Made by a program: the position numbers and the translations under genes. The notes beneath the pieces were generated by a model that was not told the origin of the DNA, did no database searches, and saw only the letters and a program-made list of their open reading frames with translations. 64,000 bases of DNA from Pygmaiobacter massiliensis (GTDB taxonomy: Bacteria; Bacillota; Clostridia; Oscillospirales; Ruminococcaceae). Numbering within the stretch: position 1 is the stretch's first letter; every line of letters starts with the position of its first letter. Positions 8,185 to 14,227 of this stretch are shown in pieces. Where the stretch lies: the NCBI RefSeq assembly GCF_900199435.1, contig NZ_OAML01000002.1:496001-560000 (forward strand), written 5' to 3'.

Positions 8185-8200
8185 GAGTAATCGTTTGCGC
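8185..8200. promoter_or_regulatory. Putative LacI-family operator O2
   Basis: GAGTAATCGTTTGCGC shares its first 12 bases with O1. It lies about 30 bp upstream of the -35 element. The spacing to O1 is 83 bp, close to eight helical turns, which suits a DNA loop held by a dimer of dimers. Confidence 0.6.
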
Positions 8201-8229
8201 AACTTGTGCATTCCTCCATGTAAAAGTAA

Positions 8230-8276
8230 CAAAATTATAAAAGCAGCCCCTTGCTTTATATAAAAGCAAGGGGCTG
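8230..8276 (-). terminator. Terminator of the LacI-family regulator gene
   Basis: CAGCCCCTTGCTT pairs with AAGCAAGGGGCTG (8244-8276) and the minus strand continues with CTTTTATAATTTT. It separates the regulator transcript from the downstream allose promoter. Confidence 0.8.
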
Positions 8277-8286
8277 TTCAATATAA

Positions 8287-9285
8287 TCAACGAGTTGTGG
8301 ATGCTCTTTTGGTTAATGTCACAGGCAAACGATAATGGTAATTGTCAATGGATTCCCCCTTTACCAAGCGTAAAAAAACAGTAGTTGCAATGTAGGCCAT
8401 CTCATCTACATTTTGCCGCACACTGGTTAGTCCCGGGCCACAAACTTCCGCCAGTTGGCAGTCGTCGTAGCCTGTAACAAGAATATCTTTCGGCACCTGT
8501 AACCCATGTGCCCGTAAGGCAAGTATTGTGCCCGCAGCAAGTGTATCGGTAGTGCACATTACTCCGTCAAACAAAACTTTTTTGTCCAGCATATCGGTAA
8601 TCATTTGGCAAGCTGCTGTAATTGAGACTTCATTCAGATTGATGCGCAGCTCTTCTTCCTCTGCAATGCCGGCTTCCGCCAGCGCACGTTTGTACCCATT
8701 ATAGCGATTCAACTGGTTACAGTCGTTACCTAAGCACTTAAGCATTAAGATGCGTCGGCATCCTGCGCTTAGTAACTCCTTCGTAGCAAGGTATCCCCCT
8801 GCTTCGTTATCCGATTCAATCATCACGCCTGTTTCACGCATATTCATAGAGGGGCGGTCTACGTAGATTACCGGCAAATCGTCCAACTCGCCGTAATCCC
8901 GCGTACCAGAGATTAAAATAATTCCGCTGACATTTTGCGCAGTAAGCGATTGTACATGCTTTTTTTCCAGCTCTGCCGATTCGTTGGTATTACAGATGAG
9001 ACAAGAATACCCGTGTCGAAACAGGCGCATTTCAAGTTTGAGCACAAGGTTTGCAAAATGCGCGTTGGTGATGTCCGGCACTACAATGCCTACTACTCTT
9101 GTGCGGCTTGTTCGCAAACCTTTGGCATTCATATTCGGCATATAATTATTTTGCGCGATAATCTCCCGAACACGTCGTTCCGTTTCTTTTGAGAATCGTC
9201 CATTGTGGTTGATTACTCGAGAGACCGTTGCCGTCGAAACACCTGCCAGCTCTGCAATTTCTTTGATGCTTTTTGCTTTTTCCAT
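8287..9285 (-). CDS. LacI-family repressor of the allose operon
   Basis: Regulator of 332 residues. The N-terminal helix-turn-helix is canonical (SIKEIAELAGVSTATVSRVINH) with the hinge-helix region NAKGLRTSRT near residue 58. The rest is a periplasmic-binding-protein-like sugar sensor (VVGIVVPDITNAHFANLV, then VTGYDDCQLAE and LTSVRQ). It is transcribed in the same direction as the operon from its own promoter (9342-9370) and ends at its own terminator. Position and the AAACGATT sites upstream of alsB suggest it represses alsBACEK-rpiB until allose or a phosphorylated derivative binds; that is inference. E. coli uses the unrelated RpiR-type AlsR for the same task. Confidence 0.85.
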   Translation of the reverse strand: MEKAKSIKEIAELAGVSTATVSRVINHNGRFSKETERRVREIIAQNNYMPNMNAKGLRTSRTRVVGIVVPDITNAHFANLVLKLEMRLFRHGYSCLICNTNESAELEKKHVQSLTAQNVSGIILISGTRDYGELDDLPVIYVDRPSMNMRETGVMIESDNEAGGYLATKELLSAGCRRILMLKCLGNDCNQLNRYNGYKRALAEAGIAEEEELRINLNEVSITAACQMITDMLDKKVLFDGVMCTTDTLAAGTILALRAHGLQVPKDILVTGYDDCQLAEVCGPGLTSVRQNVDEMAYIATTVFLRLVKGESIDNYHYRLPVTLTKRASTTR

Positions 9286-9341
9286 ATTATCTTCTCTACC
9301 TTTTGTTGAAATGCTGCATGTTTTTAGTATCTTGTCATTTT

Positions 9342-9370
9342 AGTATACGTGCCATTTCCTTATTTTTCAA
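9342..9370 (-). promoter_or_regulatory. Promoter of the LacI-family gene
   Basis: Minus-strand TTGAAA (9365-9370) and TATACT (9342-9347) with a 17-base spacer. It lies about 30 bp inside the edge of direct repeat copy B. I see no AANCGNTT site here, so autoregulation is not indicated. Confidence 0.75.
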
Positions 9371-9396
9371 GGTTTCTGAAAAGCAAACAGATCTAA

Positions 9397-9511
9397 AGTG
9401 CACAGAACAGAACGGAACAGCGGGTATTCCTTCCCGTTTTTAACGATATATCATAAGAATAACGCATACCAGCTAGAGCAGATGCTTGTTTGCAGCTCGC
9501 ATGGTATAGGA
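9397..9511. repeat. Long direct repeat, copy B (right of allose regulator)
   Basis: About 115 bp matching 1671-1799 in the same orientation, with a single AACGG unit instead of four and scattered substitutions. The allose regulon (about 7.6 kb) lies between the copies. Immediately to the right come small phage-like ORFs. Confidence 0.85.
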
Positions 9512-9540
9512 AGGATCGTGATTTTTATGAATAATCGAAA

Positions 9541-9642
9541 ATGACCTTTCGACTTTCTAAGCAAGTAACCGATGCACTACTGACTTTAATCGTCAGCCTC
9601 TCAGCACTGTTGCTACAAAAAATAACGGAAGACGAAAAATAA
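9541..9642 (+). CDS. Small predicted membrane peptide (33 aa), phage-like context
   Basis: A 33-codon frame from ATG encodes one hydrophobic helix (DALLTLIVSLSALLLQK) flanked by charged ends. A five-codon frame (ATG at 9529) overlaps its start. It lies next to holin and zinc-ribbon remnants, so a small holin-like or structural phage peptide is possible. The ribosome-binding site is weak and I do not recognise a family. Confidence 0.35.
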   Translation: MTFRLSKQVTDALLTLIVSLSALLLQKITEDEK

Positions 9643-9656
9643 GAAGAATACGAAAT

Positions 9657-9767
9657 ATGGAAACCTTTGTTTGCACCCATTGCTGAGCCGTGGGCCGCCA
9701 GGAAGAAGCCTATTGGGCGGAAGAGGAACCACCTTGCCAAGGCTGTGCGGCGCACTTTTGGGTGTAG
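9657..9767 (+). pseudogene. Zinc-ribbon-like ORF broken by an in-frame TGA
   Basis: The frame reads METFVCTHC, a TGA stop, then AVGRQEEAYWAEEEPPCQG and CAAHFWV before tandem TAG codons. Two Cys-x2-Cys pairs (CTHC and CQGC) make a small zinc ribbon likely if the TGA is ignored. The stop is one base from a glycine or cysteine codon, so a nonsense mutation is the simplest reading. The holin frame begins inside its 3' part. Confidence 0.45.
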
Positions 9768-9895
9768 TAGGCATGCGAGTCATTCCGGACTATCCCGCAA
9801 CCGACATTATCACCGCAATTGCGGTGGGCATCGTCAGCGGGTTGGCTGCAACCGGTATTAATCAAATCATAAAACAGGCAAGCAAAACCGAATAA
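9734..9895 (+). CDS. Phage holin-like small membrane protein
   Basis: From TTG at 9734 (AGAGG seven bases upstream) the frame gives 53 residues with two hydrophobic stretches: RLCGALLGVVGM and ATDIITAIAVGIVSGLAATG, ending in INQIIKQ and a charged tail. The SGLAATGxNQxxKQ ending is typical of small phage holins in Clostridia prophages, which make membrane holes for an endolysin. The start is uncertain: an ATG at 9773 would give only 40 residues. A strong terminator follows at 9905-9936. A peptidoglycan-binding protein lies 1.6 kb downstream. Confidence 0.5.
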   Translation: MPRLCGALLGVVGMRVIPDYPATDIITAIAVGIVSGLAATGINQIIKQASKTE

Positions 9896-9904
9896 AGTTT
9901 AAAA

Positions 9905-9936
9905 AAGCCCCCGGCCTTAATTGGCCGGGGGCTTTT
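9905..9936. terminator. Rho-independent terminator
   Basis: AAGCCCCCGGCC pairs with GGCCGGGGGCTT around a short loop, followed by TTTTCTTG. It ends the holin-like gene. Confidence 0.85.
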
Positions 9937-9940
9937 CTTG

Positions 9941-10005
9941 TTATAAACATAATATGTAGTTCGTACAGCCACAGATAATGCTCATAACCTACGCGACAAA
10001 TTGGG
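9941..10005. repeat. Short imperfect direct repeat, copy 1
   Basis: About 65 bp sharing TTATAAACATAATATG-like sequence, an identical 20-base core at 9967-9986, and CAAATTGGG with 10295-10360. The repeat lies just after the stop of the small membrane protein at 10020-10202. Confidence 0.7.
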
Positions 10006-10019
10006 ATTATTCTTTTAGA

Positions 10020-10202
10020 TTACTGATTTCTTTTTCCTAATGTAAATACACAAGATACCAGAGTTATGGCTAATCCAACCCCAAATACCCAGGCTATAAT
10101 ATCTGGTATTGCCATATTTGCTATCACCATAATTGCCATGATAACGCCCGCAATCATTTCTATCATCAACCCGGCTATTATTCCTTTACTAATGTTTTTC
10201 AT
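10020..10202 (-). CDS. Small two-helix membrane protein of unknown function
   Basis: Sixty residues, almost entirely hydrophobic: about residues 7-29 (GIIAGLMIEMIAGVIMAIMV) and 34-53 (IIAWVFGVGLAITLVSCVF), with a basic C terminus (GKRNQ). The start has GGGCGG upstream as a poor ribosome-binding site. I do not recognise the family. Its 3' end abuts one copy of a 65-bp repeat, and the neighbouring GNAT gene ends inside the other copy, which suggests the two genes came through a duplication or shared cassette structure. Confidence 0.5.
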   Translation of the reverse strand: MKNISKGIIAGLMIEMIAGVIMAIMVIANMAIPDIIAWVFGVGLAITLVSCVFTLGKRNQ

Positions 10203-10294
10203 TTTGCCGCCCTTTCAAATTCTAGTTTATTGAATCGTCTACTCTACAAGCAATCTTCTGTTGCTGTCCTCGTATAAACAAATATGGTTGTCCA

Positions 10295-10360
10295 TTATAA
10301 ACATAATGAACAGCTCTTATAGCCACAGATAATGCTCATAGTCTCATATACAAAATTGGG
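10295..10360. repeat. Short imperfect direct repeat, copy 2
   Basis: Partner of 9941-10005, with the 20-base identical core at 10321-10340. It contains the last codons and stop of the GNAT gene. Confidence 0.7.
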
Positions 10361-10776
10361 TAAGGCATACCTTGTTCATCTGTTTCCGTCCTTTTGTAAA
10401 CCTTAAAGCCCATATGCTCGTAAAAGTCTTGTGCTTGTGGATTTTGCTCGTTTACTCCTAATTCATTAACTTGGTATTCTCTAATTCCATATTCAAGTAA
10501 ACGTCTTCCTAAACCAAGACCACGCTCGTTAGGAGCGACAAATAACATTTCAAGCTTTTTTTCATCTATACCCATAAACGCAACAGGTGTGTCTTTTTCA
10601 TTTTGGGCGATAATCAAATGCGGAATCTCCGCTAATGCCTGCGGAATATACTTTTGAATATCTTCTATTTCCTCGTCTGACAAAAACAAATGAGTCTCTT
10701 TTACAGAACCTTTCCACACTTTTTCAAGCTGCGCTATGAGCACTTGACTTCTATTTTCAACCTTTACTATTTTCAT
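10336..10776 (-). CDS. GNAT-family N-acetyltransferase
   Basis: Acetyl-CoA-dependent acetyltransferase, 146 residues. The acetyl-CoA-binding motif A is clear: MLFVAPNERGLGLGRRLLEYGI (about residues 79-100, with the R/Q-x-x-G-x-G/A pattern), followed by NEQNPQAQDFYEHMGFKVYKR (motif B). Acceptor substrate cannot be told from sequence; relatives act on small molecules or protein N termini. No ribosome-binding site better than GAGGGG lies upstream of the ATG at 10776. It stands alone in the phage-remnant region, oriented against the holin-like gene. Confidence 0.8.
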   Translation of the reverse strand: MKIVKVENRSQVLIAQLEKVWKGSVKETHLFLSDEEIEDIQKYIPQALAEIPHLIIAQNEKDTPVAFMGIDEKKLEMLFVAPNERGLGLGRRLLEYGIREYQVNELGVNEQNPQAQDFYEHMGFKVYKRTETDEQGMPYPILYMRL

Positions 10777-11480
10777 AAATATTTACCCCTCATTATATGA
10801 ATAACATTCTGCTGGTAATTCGTTTCACAAACAAACTTTAGCGATTTTTGAATTGCGTAGTATTGATACAATCCATATTATAGCATGCATCTGCACTCCT
10901 GAAAAACCATTTAGACAGAATATGCTAGAAACAATTAATAGAGGAAATACCACCATAAAACAGGGCTTGTTCTATGTGAAAACCCGTTGTATAGCCTGCT
11001 TCCCCTGTTCCTAATAACGTCGATAAATATTTGTCCAAAAGTGAAGTAACTCATGAAAAATGGGCGCAGGTGCTATCACGACTCCATGCTTCTGTAAAAG
11101 CTATGCAAAGAAATAATTCCTATTTTAATTTAATTTTGTGATTCCACCATTACCCTCTAAGATCCCTCGAACTTAATCGGCCGGGGCTTTTTTGCACTCC
11201 ACAAAGCGTTATCAAATTTTTCCGTACAGTCGCATATTCTTAATCAGGTGCCTAGCCCACTAACCTCTGGATTTAATTAACGTTAGTCACTTCACTTTTC
11301 TCCACTCAATTATCACGGAAAAGTAATGCTCTTTGTTTCGCTAGGCACAAAAGGCCCCGCTCAATCGTAGCGAGGCCTTTTCTATTGTCACCCTCAAAAC
11401 TCATTAAAAGCAGCTTCAATGACAAAATTCGAACTTTTTCGCGTTTAGCGCCATATCGTAAAGTAAAGGAGGAATGTCTT
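10777..11480. other. Gene-poor stretch in accessory region
   Basis: About 700 bp with no coding frame that I can support. It is AT-rich and has stop codons in all frames. It contains a partial hairpin ending in GGCCGGGGCTTTTTT (near 11178-11192) resembling half of the 9905-9936 terminator, and a complete terminator at 11349-11381. This looks like decayed phage DNA. Confidence 0.6.
11349..11381. terminator. Rho-independent terminator
   Basis: AAAAGGCCCCGCT pairs with AGCGAGGCCTTTT around a seven-base loop. It stands 100 bp upstream of the peptidoglycan-binding gene and would end a lost upstream transcript. Confidence 0.75.
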
Positions 11481-12266
11481 ATGGCATCCATAACTATAAT
11501 GCCTCCGTATTACGGGGCAATCTTGCAAAACGGAAGTAGTGGGCCTGATGTCGCTCTCGTTCAAACTTGGCTGAACGGTGTACGCAGCAGATATCCCCAA
11601 ATTCCGTCTTTAGGAATTGACGGTCAATATGGCAGCAATACTGTATCCGCCGTTAGAACCTATCAGATTCTAAATTTCCTCGCCGTCGATGGAAGAACTG
11701 GAGCAGATACTTGGAATGCTCTTTACACTGATTTCGCCGCTCTTCAAGGTGAAGGCGAAGTTTATTGTGGCATCGTAGCAGGTTCCGGCGATCGAGGGGC
11801 AGTCGTCAAAAGTATGCAACAGCAACTCGGGGCAATGCAAAGCCTTTATACCGCTATTCAAAGTATTGCGTTCGATGGCATATTTGGTCCCGATTCCGCT
11901 GCTGCACTTCGACAGTTTCAAGCACAGTTTAATCTAACTGCTGATGGATCCTATGGAAGTTTAAGTTTTAGTTTGCTAAAATCGGCATTGGAAGATATGG
12001 AAGTTGGTAATCCGCTTCGGGTAACCACTCGTTATCCGGGCTACTCGATAATGCTTGGCTCTAGTGGAGATACTGTCCGGTTCATACAAAGTTATCTTTC
12101 GCGGCTGGGAGGCAGTATCCCTCAACTAACTATTGACGGTCAATACGGTAGCCTAACCCAAAATGCAGTTATGCAATTTCAAGCCTCTAAAGGATTACAA
12201 ATTGATGGGGTTGTAGGATCTGCGACCTGGCGAGCATTGATTGTCGCTTTTAACGCAACATTGTAG
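11481..12266 (+). CDS. Peptidoglycan-binding protein with three PG-binding repeats
   Basis: A protein of 261 residues made of three peptidoglycan_binding_1-type modules and no visible catalytic domain. Module cores are GPDVALVQTWLNG... with LGIDGQYGSNTVSAVRTYQ (about 20-68), GAVVKSMQQQLG... with FDGIFGPDSAAALRQFQ (about 100-150) and DTVRFIQSYLSRLG... with TIDGQYGSLTQNAVMQFQ (about 195-245), each with the D-G-x-F/Y-G turn. There is no signal peptide. The ATG at 11481 has AAAGGAGG ten bases upstream and is preferred to an in-frame upstream start. Such proteins occur as wall-binding parts of phage endolysins or spore-cortex proteins. The nearby holin-like gene favours a phage lysis origin, and the missing hydrolase is notable. 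Confidence 0.75.
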   Translation: MASITIMPPYYGAILQNGSSGPDVALVQTWLNGVRSRYPQIPSLGIDGQYGSNTVSAVRTYQILNFLAVDGRTGADTWNALYTDFAALQGEGEVYCGIVAGSGDRGAVVKSMQQQLGAMQSLYTAIQSIAFDGIFGPDSAAALRQFQAQFNLTADGSYGSLSFSLLKSALEDMEVGNPLRVTTRYPGYSIMLGSSGDTVRFIQSYLSRLGGSIPQLTIDGQYGSLTQNAVMQFQASKGLQIDGVVGSATWRALIVAFNATL

Positions 12267-12337
12267 ATCTCTCAATTGATTTTCGCGCTGCAAAGTTCAC
12301 ACCATTAGGTTTCTCTCCAAATTCAAAAGTAAGGATT

Positions 12338-12372
12338 AAACCCTCTCGGAATTAACTCCGAGAGGGTTTTTC
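12338..12372 (+). terminator. Terminator after peptidoglycan-binding gene
   Basis: AAACCCTCTCGGA pairs with TCCGAGAGGGTTT, followed by TTC. The interval from here to 12600 shows no gene that I can support. Confidence 0.85.
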
Positions 12373-12603
12373 AATATTCCTTTCATCATAGTTTCACGTT
12401 CTTTATTTATACCTAATTTGAATTTTAACATTAAATCTCAATATTAGAAAATTATATCTTCCTAAGACGTTTCTCGAGTGTCTTTTTAAGGATTATTGCG
12501 GGGCTTTTTTACATTCCAATGCTCAACTCACTTTTTTGTGCAAAACATAGAAAATACAACTTTTTATGGTTTAGACTCGATAATTCTGCTTGTAAAATAA
12601 AGC

Positions 12604-12645
12604 TGACCCTTTTCTGACCCTTTTCTGACCCTTTTTTGACCCTCA
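12604..12645. repeat. Tandem TGACCCTTTTC repeats
   Basis: Four consecutive TGACCC units, three spaced about 11 bases apart with TTTTC between them; the last unit is diverged. They lie about 60 bp from the right-hand tRNA repeat. The helical spacing and place next to a presumed attachment site suit arm-type recombinase or excisionase binding sites, but this is speculative. Confidence 0.6.
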
Positions 12646-12702
12646 AAATCATGTTTAATTGTGTTTTATTATGCTTATTTTTGCACAGTCAAAAGCAAAA
12701 CA

Positions 12703-12827
<125 letters not shown>

Positions 12828-12863
12828 ATTTATATACATCAGCGTATTGCTGACTGCTTTAAA

Positions 12864-12892
12864 AGTATAACAAATGATTATTATGTTGTCAA
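12864..12892 (-). promoter_or_regulatory. tRNA-Ala promoter
   Basis: Minus-strand TTGACA (12887-12892) and TATACT (12864-12869) with a 17-base spacer, starting transcription about 30 bases before the tRNA. Confidence 0.85.
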
Positions 12893-12918
12893 TACTTTTT
12901 CCGATAAAATATGTCCTA

Positions 12919-12953
12919 AAAAACGCGTTTTGCAAAAAGCAAAACGCGTTTTT
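12919..12953 (-). terminator. Terminator after the SGNH-fold gene
   Basis: AACGCGTTTTGC and GCAAAACGCGTT form a perfect stem around a short loop with T runs on both strands. It separates the gene ending at 12966 from the tRNA promoter. Confidence 0.85.
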
Positions 12954-12965
12954 ATAAGCACATAA

Positions 12966-14051
12966 TTAAACCAGTTCGGTATCAATGCCACGGAAGAATT
13001 TAGAGATAGACTCTCTGCGGATATGGAGTCCATCGTAAAAGTCCTCGCGGTCGCAATTCGCGCGTTCGGGGTTGTAAGAACCATAGATAGGAATGTTTTT
13101 TTCTTGCGCGAGTGCGTAAAAGAAAGACTCGCTATACACCACTCCGCCCTCGGTGTCCATATGGCTCTCTACTCGGGCGTAGAGGTCTGGATGAAAGGGC
13201 GTCAGCAAAAAGGTGATCTCCACGCCGTTTTCCTGCAAAAAGTCCACCATAGCAGTAAACTGCTTGCACAGTTTAGTGTCTGGCTGCGGGTAGAATCCAC
13301 ACATCATAAACGGCATGGTTGCACGCAGCTGCGCGTCATGGTCCACCTCTTGCTGTACCTGGTTGCGGTACTCTTCCGTGTAAAGCAAGGTGCCGTCTGT
13401 CATTTTTATCTCAGTTTCCTGAGCATAAATATCCCCTGTCACTTCCGAGGGGCGCTCTTCTTCAGAGTGATCTGAGAAAAAGTACGCCATATTGGTTTGG
13501 AAGTAATCAGGCGCAACCAGTGCCTCGGTATTCCACTGAAAGCTTTCCTCTGTATACGGCTCGTCAAATCCCAACGTTTCTGTTAAAAAACGGTTTGCAA
13601 GATTTTTGTCGCTTCGCTTATTTTTTGCATCCGGCTGCGCAGAAAGAATCCACGGATCAAGCACCATTACCATGTTTTTAGGAAGCCGTCCGTAGCTATG
13701 CAGCAAACCAACTGTGCCGACTACGTCGTAATAATCTTCGCCTGTCATGCCGGCATTATAAAATGTACCATCAGCGCCTGCAATGGCTGCTGTAATCTGC
13801 AGCCCACGGCTAGAACCGATTACCAGAGTATCATAAGGTGTTTTCATCTCTTTGATGTAAAGCCGAAGAATTTGGCGCTCGTCCAGCTTTTGAAAGTTGG
13901 AAATTGCTTTACCCTCGTGCAGTTTGGCGGCGAGTTCCCGTTCGAATTGTCCGCCCTGAAAGAGCCCTCGGGTATCGACATAAAAGTTAACACAAACCAG
14001 CAGCAAAAGGATAGGTGTTACCAGTAAAAGTTTGAATAGATTTTTGACCAT
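12966..14051 (-). CDS. Membrane-anchored SGNH/DltD-like protein
   Basis: Predicted extracellular enzyme of about 361 residues held by one N-terminal membrane helix (FKLLLVTPILLLLVCVNFYV). It has hydrolase-like SGNH hallmarks: GSSRG with the candidate nucleophile serine near residue 80, and a C-terminal D-x-x-H pair in FYDGLHIRRES near 345. Similar proteins (DltD, AlgJ/AlgX-like) move acyl groups on wall polymers, usually beside an MBOAT acyltransferase. None is present here, so the substrate is unknown. Start choice is uncertain between ATG 14051 and an upstream TTG at 14063. It is a single-gene unit with its own terminator. Confidence 0.55.
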   Translation of the reverse strand: MVKNLFKLLLVTPILLLLVCVNFYVDTRGLFQGGQFERELAAKLHEGKAISNFQKLDERQILRLYIKEMKTPYDTLVIGSSRGLQITAAIAGADGTFYNAGMTGEDYYDVVGTVGLLHSYGRLPKNMVMVLDPWILSAQPDAKNKRSDKNLANRFLTETLGFDEPYTEESFQWNTEALVAPDYFQTNMAYFFSDHSEEERPSEVTGDIYAQETEIKMTDGTLLYTEEYRNQVQQEVDHDAQLRATMPFMMCGFYPQPDTKLCKQFTAMVDFLQENGVEITFLLTPFHPDLYARVESHMDTEGGVVYSESFFYALAQEKNIPIYGSYNPERANCDREDFYDGLHIRRESISKFFRGIDTELV

Positions 14052-14189
14052 TCCCTTTACCAATTCCCCTTGCCTCCTCTCTTTGCGCTGTTATATGCTA
14101 TTATATGAATTTCGACTTTTCGTTCATTATACTATATTCCTTATTCAAAAGCCAACAATCCGCTTAAAATTTCTCATATTTTCCATGAA

Positions 14190-14219
14190 AAAACAAAAGC
14201 CGGAAAACTCCGGCTTTTG
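14190..14219 (-). terminator. Terminator of the M18 aminopeptidase gene
   Basis: CAAAAGCCGG pairs with CCGGCTTTTG around six bases, and the minus strand continues with TTTTTTC. It lies nine bases after the stop codon. Confidence 0.85.
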
Positions 14220-14227
14220 CGAAAAAC

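Noticed and set aside
9657-9767. Selenoprotein with TGA as selenocysteine
   Set aside because: No SECIS-like hairpin directly after the TGA; a nonsense mutation in decaying phage DNA is simpler.
12604-12645. TGACCC repeats considered as CRISPR or a plasmid iteron origin
   Set aside because: The units are too short for CRISPR and there is no replication gene nearby. I kept them only as a possible protein-binding array.
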